Program-made: the position numbers and the translations under genes
Notes under the pieces: model-generated
What the model was told of the DNA's origin: nothing
Databases searched by the model: none
Seen by the model: the letters and a program-made list of their open reading frames with translations, nothing else
Assembly: GCA_019634955.1 (NCBI GenBank)
Contig: JAHCAK010000028.1
Coordinates: forward strand, 1-54,458
Origin: Burkholderiales bacterium
Lineage (GTDB): Bacteria > Pseudomonadota > Gammaproteobacteria > Burkholderiales > Usitatibacteraceae
Direction: 5' to 3'
Length of the DNA: 54,458 nucleotides
Part shown: piece by piece, positions 26,046-34,942 of the stretch
Layout of the letters: the number at the start of each line of letters is the position of its first letter
How positions within the stretch are numbered: the stretch's first letter is position 1

Positions 26046-26988
26046 GCCCGTCGATCGCGATCGGCTTGTCGTCCTCCCCGAGGAGGGAGACCCCCTTGCC
26101 CTTGCGGATCTCGCCGATGCGCGTGAGCGGGATACCCAGCACCTCGGTGAGGTCCTCGATGGAGTCGCGCGCGCTGGCCGGGGCCGTGAAGCAGAGTTCG
26201 TAGTCGTCCCCGCCCGCCACCACCGCCGTGAGGCCCGCGGGCGTGTCGACGTGCTTCGCGCCGATCGCGGAGACGGGCAGCCGCTCGCACTCGACCGTGG
26301 CGCCCACCTTCGAGAGCGCGCAGATGTGGCCGAGGTCGGAGAGCAGGCCGTCGGAGATGTCGATGGCGCTCGTGGCGAGGCCGCGCAAGGCCTGGCCGAG
26401 CTTCACCCGCGGGATGGGCTCGTAGAGGCGCATCACCGCCTCCATGTAGTCGCCCTCCGCGAGCTTGAGCAGGCCGCGCCGGTGCGCGACCGCGAGCGCC
26501 GCGTCGCCGAGGTTGCCGGAAACCCAGATGTCGTTGCCGGCCTTGGCGCCGCTTCGCCGCAGCGACGCGCCCGCGGGCACCTCGCCCATGATGGTGACCG
26601 TCATCGTGAGCGGGCCGCGCGTCGTGTCGCCGCCGATGAGCGACACCCCGAACTCCTCGGCGAGGTCGAAGAAGCCCTTGGCGAACTTGGCCAGCCACTC
26701 GTGGTTCACGTCCGGGACGGTGAGCGCGAGCGTGGCCCAGTAGGGCATGGCGCCCATCGCGGCCATGTCCGAGAGGTTCACGGCGAGCGCCTTGTGCCCC
26801 AGCGTCTCCGGGTCCACGTCGGGGAAGAAGTGGGTGCCGGAGACCATCGTGTCGGTGGACACGGCGAGGTCCATGCCGTTGGAGACGTCGACCAGGGCGC
26901 AGTCGTCGCCGACGCCCAGGACGGCGTTCTTCGCAGGCCGCGTGAAATGGCGGGCGATGAGGTCGAACTCGGGGGAGAGCTTGATCAT
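26017..26988 (-). CDS. thiL: thiamine-monophosphate kinase
   Basis: A 323-residue ATP-dependent kinase making thiamine diphosphate. Signatures: GVGDDCALVD, STDTMVSGTHF, AVNLSDMAAMGA, GGDTTRGP and VAGGDDYELCFT. Length and order after nusB match the family. Its ATG overlaps the nusB stop (ATGA). Confidence 0.97.
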   Translation of the reverse strand: MIKLSPEFDLIARHFTRPAKNAVLGVGDDCALVDVSNGMDLAVSTDTMVSGTHFFPDVDPETLGHKALAVNLSDMAAMGAMPYWATLALTVPDVNHEWLAKFAKGFFDLAEEFGVSLIGGDTTRGPLTMTVTIMGEVPAGASLRRSGAKAGNDIWVSGNLGDAALAVAHRRGLLKLAEGDYMEAVMRLYEPIPRVKLGQALRGLATSAIDISDGLLSDLGHICALSKVGATVECERLPVSAIGAKHVDTPAGLTAVVAGGDDYELCFTAPASARDSIEDLTEVLGIPLTRIGEIRKGKGVSLLGEDDKPIAIDGRGFDHFTAA

Positions 26989-27485
26989 GCTTCAGCCTTC
27001 TTCGGTGCGGCAGGTCGCGCGCGAGGCTTCGCAGCCTGCCGGGGTTTCCTTTCAGCCGTGCGACCGGCCGCCACTTCGTCCGGGCGAAGCGCGAGCGCGA
27101 CCCGGTCGAGGATGCCGTTCACGTACTTGTGCCCGTCGGTCCCGCCGAACCGCTTGGCGAGCTCGATGGCCTCGTTGATCGACACGCGGTACGGCATCTC
27201 GGGCGCGTGGGCGATCTCCCAGGCGCCCATCAGCAGGATCGCCTTCTCCACCGGGCTCACCTCCCCCCACTTGCGGTCGGCCAGGGGCTCGATCAGGGAC
27301 TGGAGGCCCTCGGCCTCGCCGATGACGCCCGAGAGCTCCGCCTTGAGGAAGGCCTCGTCGGCCGCCGCGTAGCCTTCCAGCTCCGCCAGGTCGCGGCGGA
27401 TCGCGGCCGCGCTCGCGCCCGTCATCTGCCACTGGTAGAGGCCCTGCAGCGCGAACTCGCGCGCGCGGCGCCGCGGCGACCTCAT
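26985..27485 (-). CDS. nusB: transcription antitermination factor NusB
   Basis: A 166-residue RNA-binding protein for rRNA antitermination. The core ([46 protein letters not shown]) is standard. A lysine/alanine/proline-rich tail of about 25 residues extends past the core. ATG overlaps the ribH stop by four bases. Confidence 0.96.
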   Translation of the reverse strand: MRSPRRRAREFALQGLYQWQMTGASAAAIRRDLAELEGYAAADEAFLKAELSGVIGEAEGLQSLIEPLADRKWGEVSPVEKAILLMGAWEIAHAPEMPYRVSINEAIELAKRFGGTDGHKYVNGILDRVALALRPDEVAAGRTAERKPRQAAKPRARPAAPKKAEA

Positions 27486-27952
27486 CCGCCCACCGCCTTG
27501 AGGAGGTTCGCCATCTCGACGGCGACGCGGGCCGCCTCCGCGCCCTTCACCGACGCGCGCTCCCGCGCCTGCTCCTCGGTGCTCGTCGTGAGCACGGCGT
27601 TGGCCACCGGGATGCCGGTCTCCAGCTGAACCTCGAGGATGCCGCGCGCGCTCTCGTTGGAGACCACCTCGAAGTGGTACGTCTCGCCGCGGACCACGGC
27701 GCCGAGGGCCACCAGCGCGTCGTAGCGGCGCCCGAACCCGCGCGTGCGAAGGGCGAGCGCTTGCAGGGCGAGCGGGATCTCGAGCGCGCCCGGCACGCTC
27801 ACCACGTCGATGTCGGCCGGCGCCACGCCGAGGTTCACGAGCTCGCGGTCGCAGGCCGTGAGGAGCTCGCGCACGATCTCCTCGTTGAACCGGCTCCACA
27901 CGATGGCCACGGCGAGGCCGTCGCCCTTCAGGTCGGTGGCGATCGCGGTCAT
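27482..27952 (-). CDS. ribH: 6,7-dimethyl-8-ribityllumazine synthase
   Basis: A 156-residue enzyme condensing the dihydroxybutanone phosphate and the pyrimidine intermediate in riboflavin synthesis. Signatures: [39 protein letters not shown] and the active-site His in that block. Coupled to ribBA by an ATGA overlap. Confidence 0.97.
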   Translation of the reverse strand: MTAIATDLKGDGLAVAIVWSRFNEEIVRELLTACDRELVNLGVAPADIDVVSVPGALEIPLALQALALRTRGFGRRYDALVALGAVVRGETYHFEVVSNESARGILEVQLETGIPVANAVLTTSTEEQARERASVKGAEAARVAVEMANLLKAVGG

Positions 27953-29067
27953 AGGGCCTTCACCTGCGTGGCGTCGTCGGGCGAGACGTACTCGACCACT
28001 TCCAGCCCGAAGCCGGCCATGCTGGGGATGCGCTTGGGCCGCGCGAGCACGCGCATGCGGCCGACGCCGAGGTCGCGCAGGATCTGCGCGCCGATGCCGT
28101 GCAGCTTCGGGTCCCATTTGCGCACCGCCCGCGCCGGCGAGGCCGCGGGAGAGAAGCGCTGCAGGATCTCGTCGGCCGGCTCGTGGCGGCGCAGCAGCAC
28201 GATCACGCCCTCCTTGTGGTGGGCGATGATGCGCATGGCGTCCTGCACCGAGTAGGCGTGGCGGCTCGCGTCGAAGTCGAACATGTCGATGGAGTGGAAG
28301 GGCTCGTGCACGCGCACGAGCACGGGGCGGTCGGGCGCGGGCTCGCCGCGCACCAGGGCGTAATGAAGGTCATTCGCCGCCGTGTCGTGGTAGACGCAGA
28401 GGCGGAACGGGCCGTAGGGCGTGGCGATGGGCCGGTCGGCCACGCGCTCGATCAGCTTCTCGTTCACGCTGCGGTGGCGGATGAGGTCGGCGATGGTGCC
28501 GAGCTTGAGGCCGTGGCGCTCCGCGAACGCGACGAGGTCCGGCAGGCGCGCCATCTCGCCGTCGGGCTTCATCACCTCGCAGATGACGGCCGCCGGCGTG
28601 AGGCCGGCGAGTTCCGCCAGGTCGCAGCCCGCCTCGGTGTGGCCGGCGCGAACCAGCACGCCGCCGTTCTGCGCCATGACCGGGAAGATGTGCCCCGGCT
28701 GCACGATGTCGGCGGGCTTGGCATGCCTGGCGACGGCGACCCGCACCGTGCGCGCGCGGTCGGCGGCCGAGATCCCCGTGCTCACGCCCGTGGCCGCCTC
28801 GATGGAGACGGTGAAGGCCGTGCCGTGGGGCGAACGGTTGTCGCTCACCATGAGCGGCAGCGCGAGCTGCGCGCAGCGCTCCTCGGTGAGCGTGAGGCAG
28901 ATGAGGCCGCGCGCGTGCGTGGCCATGAAGTTGATCGCCTCGGGCGTCACGAAATCGGCGGCGAGGACGAGGTCGCCCTCGTTCTCGCGGTCCTCGGCGT
29001 CGACGAGGACGACCATCTTCCCGAGCCGGATGTCGTCGATGATTTCCTGGGTGGGGCTGATGTTCAA
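27949..29067 (-). CDS. ribBA: DHBP synthase with a degenerate GTP cyclohydrolase II domain
   Basis: A 372-residue fusion. The N-terminal DHBP synthase half (1-205) keeps its active site: [29 protein letters not shown] and [11 protein letters not shown]. The C-terminal half is homologous to RibA, but at residues 254-270 the zinc-binding E-C..R-C-D-C-G region is replaced by [17 protein letters not shown]; no cysteine remains there, so GTP cyclohydrolase II activity is probably lost. This degenerate form is known in several betaproteobacteria. A separate ribA should be elsewhere in the genome. First gene of the operon reaching ugpQ. Confidence 0.93.
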   Translation of the reverse strand: MNISPTQEIIDDIRLGKMVVLVDAEDRENEGDLVLAADFVTPEAINFMATHARGLICLTLTEERCAQLALPLMVSDNRSPHGTAFTVSIEAATGVSTGISAADRARTVRVAVARHAKPADIVQPGHIFPVMAQNGGVLVRAGHTEAGCDLAELAGLTPAAVICEVMKPDGEMARLPDLVAFAERHGLKLGTIADLIRHRSVNEKLIERVADRPIATPYGPFRLCVYHDTAANDLHYALVRGEPAPDRPVLVRVHEPFHSIDMFDFDASRHAYSVQDAMRIIAHHKEGVIVLLRRHEPADEILQRFSPAASPARAVRKWDPKLHGIGAQILRDLGVGRMRVLARPKRIPSMAGFGLEVVEYVSPDDATQVKAL

Positions 29068-29134
29068 GGCGGGCCTCCGGAGTGGCCCTCTATTTTGCCC
29101 GATCGGGCGCCTTCCCGCCTGCGAAGCCGGCGGC

Positions 29135-29596
29135 TCAGGGGTGGAAGCGCACCGGGCAAGCAGGCGTTCCGCGGCAAATCAGCGCGCGCACCAGCCGCGC
29201 CGGCCGGCCTTCGAGCCAGGAGGTCTCGGTGGGCGGCGCGCTGAGGCGCACGGTCCAGACGTCGCCGGGGCGGAGCAGGTGCGCGCGGTCGCGGACCAGC
29301 TCGCCCGCGCGGGCGGGGTCGCCGCGGTGCAGGCTGTCGTGGACCCGCTCCAGGAGCACCTCGGCGCCCTCGTCGTCATCGGCGGGAGAATCGCCGGGCG
29401 GCCGCGGCCGGACGTCCCGGTCCGCGATGCAGCGGATGCCACCGCCCTCGCCGCCGTCCACCCAGCAGTCCCAGCCTGCCGCCGGCGACGCCTGCGCGGC
29501 GGCCATCCACGACGCCGCGAACGCGGCGAGGCATTGCTTTGCCAGCCCCCGGGCCGAGCGGGAGCGCGCGGACGCCCTATCGCCTTCCCACCTCAT
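29135..29596 (-). CDS. exported protein of unknown function
   Basis: A 153-residue protein with a long signal sequence (an Arg-rich start then CLAAFAASWMAAAQASP). The mature part begins WDCWVDGGEGGGIRCIADRD, with two cysteines likely forming a disulfide, and has another pair near the end (ICRGTPACPV). Start at 29596 chosen for GGAAG upstream. It lies between ribBA and a cytochrome c gene, divergent from the latter, and could share the Fnr-like site at 29682. Function unknown. Confidence 0.75.
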   Translation of the reverse strand: MRWEGDRASARSRSARGLAKQCLAAFAASWMAAAQASPAAGWDCWVDGGEGGGIRCIADRDVRPRPPGDSPADDDEGAEVLLERVHDSLHRGDPARAGELVRDRAHLLRPGDVWTVRLSAPPTETSWLEGRPARLVRALICRGTPACPVRFHP

Positions 29597-29681
29597 GGCC
29601 GCTTCCTTGGCCCGATGACGGTTCATTCTTTTCCGCAAAGAGGGGCGGCGCAAGGCCCGCGGCACGGTATCTCCCGGCCCC

Positions 29682-29695
29682 TTGCCCTAGGTCAA
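29682..29695. promoter_or_regulatory. Crp/Fnr-like site (one mismatch)
   Basis: TTGCC-CTAG-GTCAA differs from TTGAC-N4-GTCAA at one base. It lies 70 bp before the cytochrome c gene at 29766 and 85 bp before the divergent exported protein. Confidence 0.45.
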
Positions 29696-29765
29696 AAGCC
29701 CCATCCCGCGCAGGGTGTCTCTTGGGGGACACGAGATCCGGGGCCCACCCGGAGGAGGAGATCCC

Positions 29766-30524
29766 ATGGACGATCGCCGCATGTCCCGCCGCATTCCCCA
29801 CGCCCTGGCCCTGGCCGCGCTCTGCGCCGCGCCCGCCGTCGCCGCCGACCGCCCGGCTGCCGACGTCGTGAAGGCCCAGTGCGGCCGGTGCCACGATGCC
29901 GGCACCGCCGGCGCCCCGAAGCCCGGCGACAAGGCCGCCTGGGCGCCACGGTTCAACCGCGGCGTCGAGGCCCTGGTGCTGTCGGCGATCCGCGGTCACG
30001 GCGGGATGCCCCCGCGCGGCGGCAAGGCCGACCTCACCGACGGCGAGTTGCGCGCCGCCGTCCTGTACCTGTTCGACCCCACCGGCGCCACGAAGCCCGC
30101 GGCGGCGAAGGCCGCAGCCCCCTCCCCGGGCGCCGTGGGCCTGCACCGGGCCACCGCGGGAGGAATGGACATCTACCTCGGGCGCGTGAGCGCGGAACAG
30201 ATGCGCGCGTTCCCGGCTGGCGCCCCGGAGGCGAAGCTGCACGGCGGCATCCCCGGGGGCGGCGGCTGGTGGCACGTGAACGTGTCGGTCTTCGACGCCG
30301 CCACGCAGGCGCAGGTCACGGGCGCGACGGTCGACTTCGAGTACGAGCAGCTGGGCATGGGCCGGGAGCGCAAGTCGCTCGAACCTGTGACGGTCGCCGG
30401 CGCGGCGAGCTACGGCGCGTACGTGCGCCTGGCGCCCAAGGCGACCTACAACTTCCTCGTGCGCGTGAAGAAGCCGGGCGCCGCGCAGGCCACCGAGGTC
30501 CGGTTCCAGGACAAGCCGGGCTGA
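29766..30524 (+). CDS. cytochrome c fused to a C-terminal beta-sandwich-like domain
   Basis: A 252-residue periplasmic protein. After a signal peptide (1-27) comes a cytochrome c5-like domain with CGRCH (residues 39-43) and the axial Met81 in GGMPPRGG. An Ala/Pro/Lys linker (110-122) leads to a domain of about 125 residues rich in beta strands (MDIYLGRVSAEQM; GGWWHVNVSVFDAATQAQV; YNFLVRVK), suggestive of an Ig-like or metal-binding fold, not firmly assigned. GGAGGAGG precedes the ATG at 29766. It is inserted on the opposite strand between ribE and ribBA. Confidence 0.88.
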   Translation: MDDRRMSRRIPHALALAALCAAPAVAADRPAADVVKAQCGRCHDAGTAGAPKPGDKAAWAPRFNRGVEALVLSAIRGHGGMPPRGGKADLTDGELRAAVLYLFDPTGATKPAAAKAAAPSPGAVGLHRATAGGMDIYLGRVSAEQMRAFPAGAPEAKLHGGIPGGGGWWHVNVSVFDAATQAQVTGATVDFEYEQLGMGRERKSLEPVTVAGAASYGAYVRLAPKATYNFLVRVKKPGAAQATEVRFQDKPG

Positions 30525-30538
30525 GCGGCCGCGGCGGG

Positions 30539-31129
30539 CTACCCGCGCTCGCCCATGAGCCGCTCGAGGTAGCGCGCGGTCATGTCGACCTCGAGGTTCA
30601 CGCGGCTGCCCGCGGCAAGGCGCCCGAGCGTCGTGACAGCGCGCGTGTGCGGGATGATGTTCACCTCGAAGCGGTTGCCGGTGACGGCGTTCACCGTGAG
30701 GCTCACGCCGTCGACCGCGATCGAGCCCTTGCGCGCCACGTAGCGGGCGAGTTCCGCGGGCATCTCGACCTCCAGGCGCCAGCTGCCGCCCAGGTCCTCG
30801 AAGGCCGTGACGGCGCCGACGCCGTCCACGTGCCCGCTCACCAGGTGGCCGCCGAGCCGGTCGGCCAGCGTGAGGGACTTCTCGAGGTTCACCTCGCGCC
30901 CCTCGGCGAGACCGGTCGTCACGGCGAGGGTGGCCGCCGAGGTGTCGACCTCGAATCCCGTCCCGTCCTTCGCGACCACCGTGTGGCACACGCCCTGGAG
31001 CGCGATGGAGTCGCCCAGCGCGACGTCGGCCAGCCCGAACCCGGGCGCGTCGATGCGAAGCCGCAGGCCGTCGCCGTGCGGGCGCGCCGAGGCGATGCGG
31101 CCGATGGCGGTCACGATGCCGGTGAACAT
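30539..31129 (-). CDS. ribE: riboflavin synthase alpha subunit
   Basis: A 196-residue enzyme that dismutates two lumazine molecules to riboflavin. It opens with MFTGIVTAIG and shows the duplicated barrel: LGDSIALQGVCHTV and KGSIAVDGVSLTVN, plus GGHLVSGHVDGVG. Start at 31129 is the standard N-terminus, ten bases after GGAGG; a second ATG at 31138 is less likely. Six bp after ribD. Confidence 0.97.
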   Translation of the reverse strand: MFTGIVTAIGRIASARPHGDGLRLRIDAPGFGLADVALGDSIALQGVCHTVVAKDGTGFEVDTSAATLAVTTGLAEGREVNLEKSLTLADRLGGHLVSGHVDGVGAVTAFEDLGGSWRLEVEMPAELARYVARKGSIAVDGVSLTVNAVTGNRFEVNIIPHTRAVTTLGRLAAGSRVNLEVDMTARYLERLMGERG

Positions 31130-31134
31130 GGTCC

Positions 31135-32226
31135 TCATCCCTCCAGTCGGGCGGTTATCCTCAGGTCGGCGCCCACGGCGCGCACGTCGACGACGCGCGG
31201 GCGCGGGGCCTGGCCGAGGTTGGTGAACTCGGGCAGCGCGAAGATCCCGCGGGCCGCGTCGCCCATCAGGAGCGGCGCGCAATAGAGGACGAACTCGTCG
31301 ACGACACCCGCGCGCAGCAGCGAGCCGTTCAGCTTCGTGCCCGTCTCCACGGTGACCTCGTTGAAGCCGCGCTCCGCGAGCAGCCGCGCCACGGCCGCGA
31401 GATCCGTCTTGCCCTCGTCGGCGGCGACCGTCACGACTTCCGCGCCGCGGGCTTCCAGGGCCTCGCGCCGCGCGCGGTCCTCGCTCACCGTGAGGACGAG
31501 AGGCGGCTCCCCTTCGAGGATCCTCGCCGCGACCGGAAGCTCGAGGCGGCTGTCGATCACCACGCGCCGCGGCTGGCGCGCGCAGGGCACGTGGCGGACC
31601 GTGAGTTCGGGGTCGTCGCGCAGCACCGTGCCGATGCCGGTGAGCATCGCGCAGGAGCGCGCGCGCAGGGCGTGGACGTCGCGCCGGGCAGCATCGCCGG
31701 TGATCCAGCGGCTCTCGCCATTGGCGAGCGCGATGCCCCCGTCGAGCGAGGCGGCGGCCTTGATGCGGATCCACGGTCGCCCGCGCGCCATGCGCGCGAG
31801 GAAGCCGCGGTGCAGCTCGCGGGCCGTGGCCTCGAGGAGCCCCGTCTCGACACGGATGCCGGCCGCGCCGAGCAGGCCGAGCCCCCGGCCCTTCACGAGC
31901 GGGTTCGGGTCCTCGAGCGCGGCGACCACGCGGCCCACCCGCGCCGCCACCAGCGCTTCCGCGCACGGCGGCGTGCGCCCGTGGTGGCTGCAGGGTTCGA
32001 GCGTCACGTAGGCGGTCGCACCCTCCGGCGAGGCCGTGCAGGCGGCGAGCGCGGCCGCCTCGGCGTGCGGCTCGCCGGCGCGGGCGTGCCAGCCCTCCCC
32101 GATCACCCTTCCATTCCTCGCGATGACGCAGCCCACGCTCGGGTTCGGCGTCGCGGTGTCGCGCCCCCTCGCGCCCAGCGCGAGCGCGCGCGCCATCAGG
32201 GCATGGTCCTCGGCGGTGAAGGCCAC
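31135..32226 (-). CDS. ribD: bifunctional riboflavin deaminase/reductase
   Basis: A 363-residue enzyme for the second and third steps of riboflavin synthesis. The N-terminal deaminase has its zinc ligands in GEPHAEAAAL and VTLEPCSHHGRTPPCAEAL; the C-terminal reductase shows IKAAASLDGGIALANGES and WITGDAARRDVH. GTG at 32226 gives an N-terminus that aligns with the family (MARALALG follows). Five bp after nrdR. Confidence 0.96.
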   Translation of the reverse strand: MAFTAEDHALMARALALGARGRDTATPNPSVGCVIARNGRVIGEGWHARAGEPHAEAAALAACTASPEGATAYVTLEPCSHHGRTPPCAEALVAARVGRVVAALEDPNPLVKGRGLGLLGAAGIRVETGLLEATARELHRGFLARMARGRPWIRIKAAASLDGGIALANGESRWITGDAARRDVHALRARSCAMLTGIGTVLRDDPELTVRHVPCARQPRRVVIDSRLELPVAARILEGEPPLVLTVSEDRARREALEARGAEVVTVAADEGKTDLAAVARLLAERGFNEVTVETGTKLNGSLLRAGVVDEFVLYCAPLLMGDAARGIFALPEFTNLGQAPRPRVVDVRAVGADLRITARLEG

Positions 32227-32231
32227 GGAGG

Positions 32232-32681
32232 CTAGTCCCGCACCTCGCGGATCGCGTCGCGGAAGTCGTCCACGTCCGAGAAGCTGCGGTAGACGGAGGC
32301 GAAGCGGATGTAGGCCACCTTGTCGAGCTTGCGCAGCTCCTCCATCACCATCTCGCCGATGCGCCGCGAGTCGACCTCGCGCTCGCCCAGGGCGAGGAGC
32401 TTCTGCTCGATCCTCGTGATCGCCGCGTCGACGAGCTCGGTGGTGACCGGGCGCTTGTGCAGGGCGCGCTGGAACCCGGTGCGCAGCTTCGCCGAGGAGA
32501 AGTCCTCGCGCTGGCCGTTGCCCTTCACGATCTGCGGCATGCGCAGCTCCGCCGTCTCGTAGGTCGTGAAGCGCTTGGCACAGACCTGGCAGCGGCGCCG
32601 GCGGCGGATCGAATCGCCCTCCTCGCTCACTCGCGAGTCGATGACCTGCGTGTCCTCGGCGCCGCAGAAGGGGCATTTCAT
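32232..32681 (-). CDS. nrdR: NrdR transcriptional repressor
   Basis: A 149-residue ATP-cone repressor of ribonucleotide reductase genes. The N-terminal zinc ribbon is CPFCG...CQVCAKRF and the ATP-cone follows. Position between glyA and ribD is typical for betaproteobacteria. Confidence 0.97.
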   Translation of the reverse strand: MKCPFCGAEDTQVIDSRVSEEGDSIRRRRRCQVCAKRFTTYETAELRMPQIVKGNGQREDFSSAKLRTGFQRALHKRPVTTELVDAAITRIEQKLLALGEREVDSRRIGEMVMEELRKLDKVAYIRFASVYRSFSDVDDFRDAIREVRD

Positions 32682-32697
32682 CGCGCGCCTCCCGGGC

Positions 32698-33972
32698 TCA
32701 CGCGAGCCCGTAGGTGGCCCGCATCGCCGGGCCGTAGACGGGAAACCTCGCGCAGAGCGCGTTCACCTTCGCGCGCACGCCGGCGAGCTTCGCGTCGTCC
32801 GCGTGCGCTTCCAGCGCGTCGGCGATGAGGTGGGCCACCTGCTCCGCCTCGGCCTCCCCCAGCCCGCGGGTGGTCATCGCGGGCGACCCGACGCGGATGC
32901 CGCTCGTGACGAACGGCTTCTCCGGATCGTTGGGGATGGCGTTCTTGTTCACCGTGATGTGCGCCTTGCCCAGCGCCGACTCGGCGTCCTTGCCGGTGAC
33001 CTTCTTCGCGCGCAGGTCGACGAGGAAGAGGTGGCTCTCCGTTCGCCCCGAGACGATTCGCAGCCCGCGGCCCGCGAGCGTGGCGGCCATGCGCTGCGCG
33101 TTCGCGAGGACCTGCGCCTGGTAGGCCTTGAACGCCGGCTCCAGCGCCTCCTTGAAGGCGACCGCCTTGGCGGCGATCACGTGCATCAGGGGCCCGCCCT
33201 GGATCGACGGGAAGATGGCGGAATTGAGCGCCTTCTCGTGCTCGGCCGCCGCGAGGATGATCCCGCCGCGCGGGCCGCGCAGCGTCTTGTGCGTGGTGCT
33301 GGTCACGAAGTCGGCGATGCCCACCGGGTTCGGGTACAGGCCCGCGGCCACCAGGCCCGCGTAGTGGGCCATGTCGACCATGAGCATCGCGCCCACCTCG
33401 TCGGCGATGTCGCGGAATTGCTGCCAGTCGGCGCGCAGGGCGTACGCGGAGGCCCCGGCGACGATCATGCGCGGGTTGAACTCGCGCGCGAGGTCGCGCA
33501 CCTGGCCGTAGTCGATCTCCTCGGCCTCGCTGAGCCCGTAGGCCACCGAGTGGAAGAGCTTGCCGGAGAGGTTCACCGCCGCGCCGTGCGTGAGGTGCCC
33601 GCCGTGCGCGAGCGACATGCCGAGGATCGTGTCGCCCGGCTTGAGCATCGCCATGTAGACGGCCTGGTTCGCCTGCGAGCCCGAGTGCGGCTGCACGTTG
33701 GCGTACTCGGCGCCGAAGAGCTTCTTCACGCGCTCGATGGCGAGGTTCTCGGCCACGTCCACGAACTCGCAGCCGCCGTAGTAGCGCTTGCCGGGATAGC
33801 CCTCGGCGTACTTGTTGGTGAGGACGGTGCCCTGCGCGGCCAGCACCGCCGGGCTCGCGTAGTTTTCGGAGGCGATGAGTTCGAGCCCGTCCTCCTGGCG
33901 GCGGTACTCCTCGCGGACGGCTTGCCAGATCTCGGGGTCGACGGCGGCGAGGGTGTGGTTGTCGGCGAACAT
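32698..33972 (-). CDS. glyA: serine hydroxymethyltransferase
   Basis: A 424-residue PLP enzyme interconverting serine and glycine with tetrahydrofolate. Signatures: [58 protein letters not shown] and the PLP lysine in [14 protein letters not shown]. Standard length. First gene of glyA-nrdR-ribD-ribE; 70 bp after the apbE stop in the same direction. Confidence 0.98.
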   Translation of the reverse strand: MFADNHTLAAVDPEIWQAVREEYRRQEDGLELIASENYASPAVLAAQGTVLTNKYAEGYPGKRYYGGCEFVDVAENLAIERVKKLFGAEYANVQPHSGSQANQAVYMAMLKPGDTILGMSLAHGGHLTHGAAVNLSGKLFHSVAYGLSEAEEIDYGQVRDLAREFNPRMIVAGASAYALRADWQQFRDIADEVGAMLMVDMAHYAGLVAAGLYPNPVGIADFVTSTTHKTLRGPRGGIILAAAEHEKALNSAIFPSIQGGPLMHVIAAKAVAFKEALEPAFKAYQAQVLANAQRMAATLAGRGLRIVSGRTESHLFLVDLRAKKVTGKDAESALGKAHITVNKNAIPNDPEKPFVTSGIRVGSPAMTTRGLGEAEAEQVAHLIADALEAHADDAKLAGVRAKVNALCARFPVYGPAMRATYGLA

Positions 33973-34042
33973 GGCGCACCCTGCCGGACGCAGGGTCATC
34001 GAAGTGGTTGAATGGGCGAAGATTTTAGCATGCGGGCCGCAT

Positions 34043-34939
34043 TCACCCCGGATGGCGGCCCACCACGTGGCCGTCGGCGAGGATGGCGTGGAAGGGAAGC
34101 CCCAGCGCCTCGAGCCAGGCGAGGCCTTCCGACTCGCCCTTGAGCATCGCGACCGTCGTGGCCGACCCGGCCACGAGGCAGGCCGGGGCATGCACCGAGA
34201 CCGACTGGAAGCCCTGCGCCGACCGGCCGGTGCGCGGGTCGAGCACGTGGCAATGGCGGACGCCGTCCACCTCGACGAAGCGCTCGTAGTCGCCGCTGGT
34301 GGCGATCGCGCCGGAGGTCACGGCAAAGGTCGCCGCGAGCTCCCCCTCCCGTCGTGGGTGGCGCAGGCCGATGCGCCAGGGCTCCCCGCCCGGCCGGGGG
34401 CCGAGGATCGCGAGGTCGCCCGCCAGGTTGACGAGCGCGCTCGCCACGCCGGCGTCCCGAAGCACGGCGATGGCGCGGTCGACGGCGTACTCCTTGCCCA
34501 GGCCGCCGAAGTCGAGTTCCATGCCCGGCAGGGGCAGCCGCACGCGCCCGGGCGAGCGCTCCACCCGCTGCCAGCCGATGAGCGCGAGCAGCGGCGCGAG
34601 CTCCGCCTCGCCGGGCACGCGGCGCACGCCGAAGTCCCAGGCGCGCCTCAGCACGCCGGAGGTCGCATCGAAGAGCCCCGCGCTCTCGCGCCAGCACGCA
34701 TCGGCGTAGTCAAGGAGCGCCTCGGTCTCGGGGTCGACGGCGACGGGCGCGCCGCCCGCGCCGGCGTTGATGCGCGAGAGCACGCTGTCCGTGCGGTAGC
34801 GGGAGTACTTCGCCTCGATGCGCAGCACTTCCGCGATGGCCTGCCCGGCCGCGGCATGCGCGCGATCGGGGTCGCCGCCGTCGACCTGGATCTCGTTCGC
34901 GGCGGCCATCGCCCGGAAGGCGAAGCGCTGCGGCGCCAT
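34043..34939 (-). CDS. apbE: ApbE-type FAD:protein FMN transferase without export signal
   Basis: A 298-residue flavin transferase that attaches FMN to Ser/Thr of target proteins. Family motifs: [57 protein letters not shown] and the metal-site SATTVAML. It begins at once with the ApbE core ([14 protein letters not shown]), so no signal peptide or lipobox is present; most ApbE proteins are periplasmic. Three bp after the DUF3570 gene, in one operon with DUF4266, TlpA and cytochrome c. The probable target is the DUF3570 protein (see that entry). Confidence 0.93.
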   Translation of the reverse strand: MAPQRFAFRAMAAANEIQVDGGDPDRAHAAAGQAIAEVLRIEAKYSRYRTDSVLSRINAGAGGAPVAVDPETEALLDYADACWRESAGLFDATSGVLRRAWDFGVRRVPGEAELAPLLALIGWQRVERSPGRVRLPLPGMELDFGGLGKEYAVDRAIAVLRDAGVASALVNLAGDLAILGPRPGGEPWRIGLRHPRREGELAATFAVTSGAIATSGDYERFVEVDGVRHCHVLDPRTGRSAQGFQSVSVHAPACLVAGSATTVAMLKGESEGLAWLEALGLPFHAILADGHVVGRHPG

Positions 34940-34942
34940 CGC

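Noticed and set aside
29068-29134. FMN riboswitch before ribBA
   Set aside because: The 67-bp leader lacks the conserved RFN blocks, and none were seen before ribD or ribE either.
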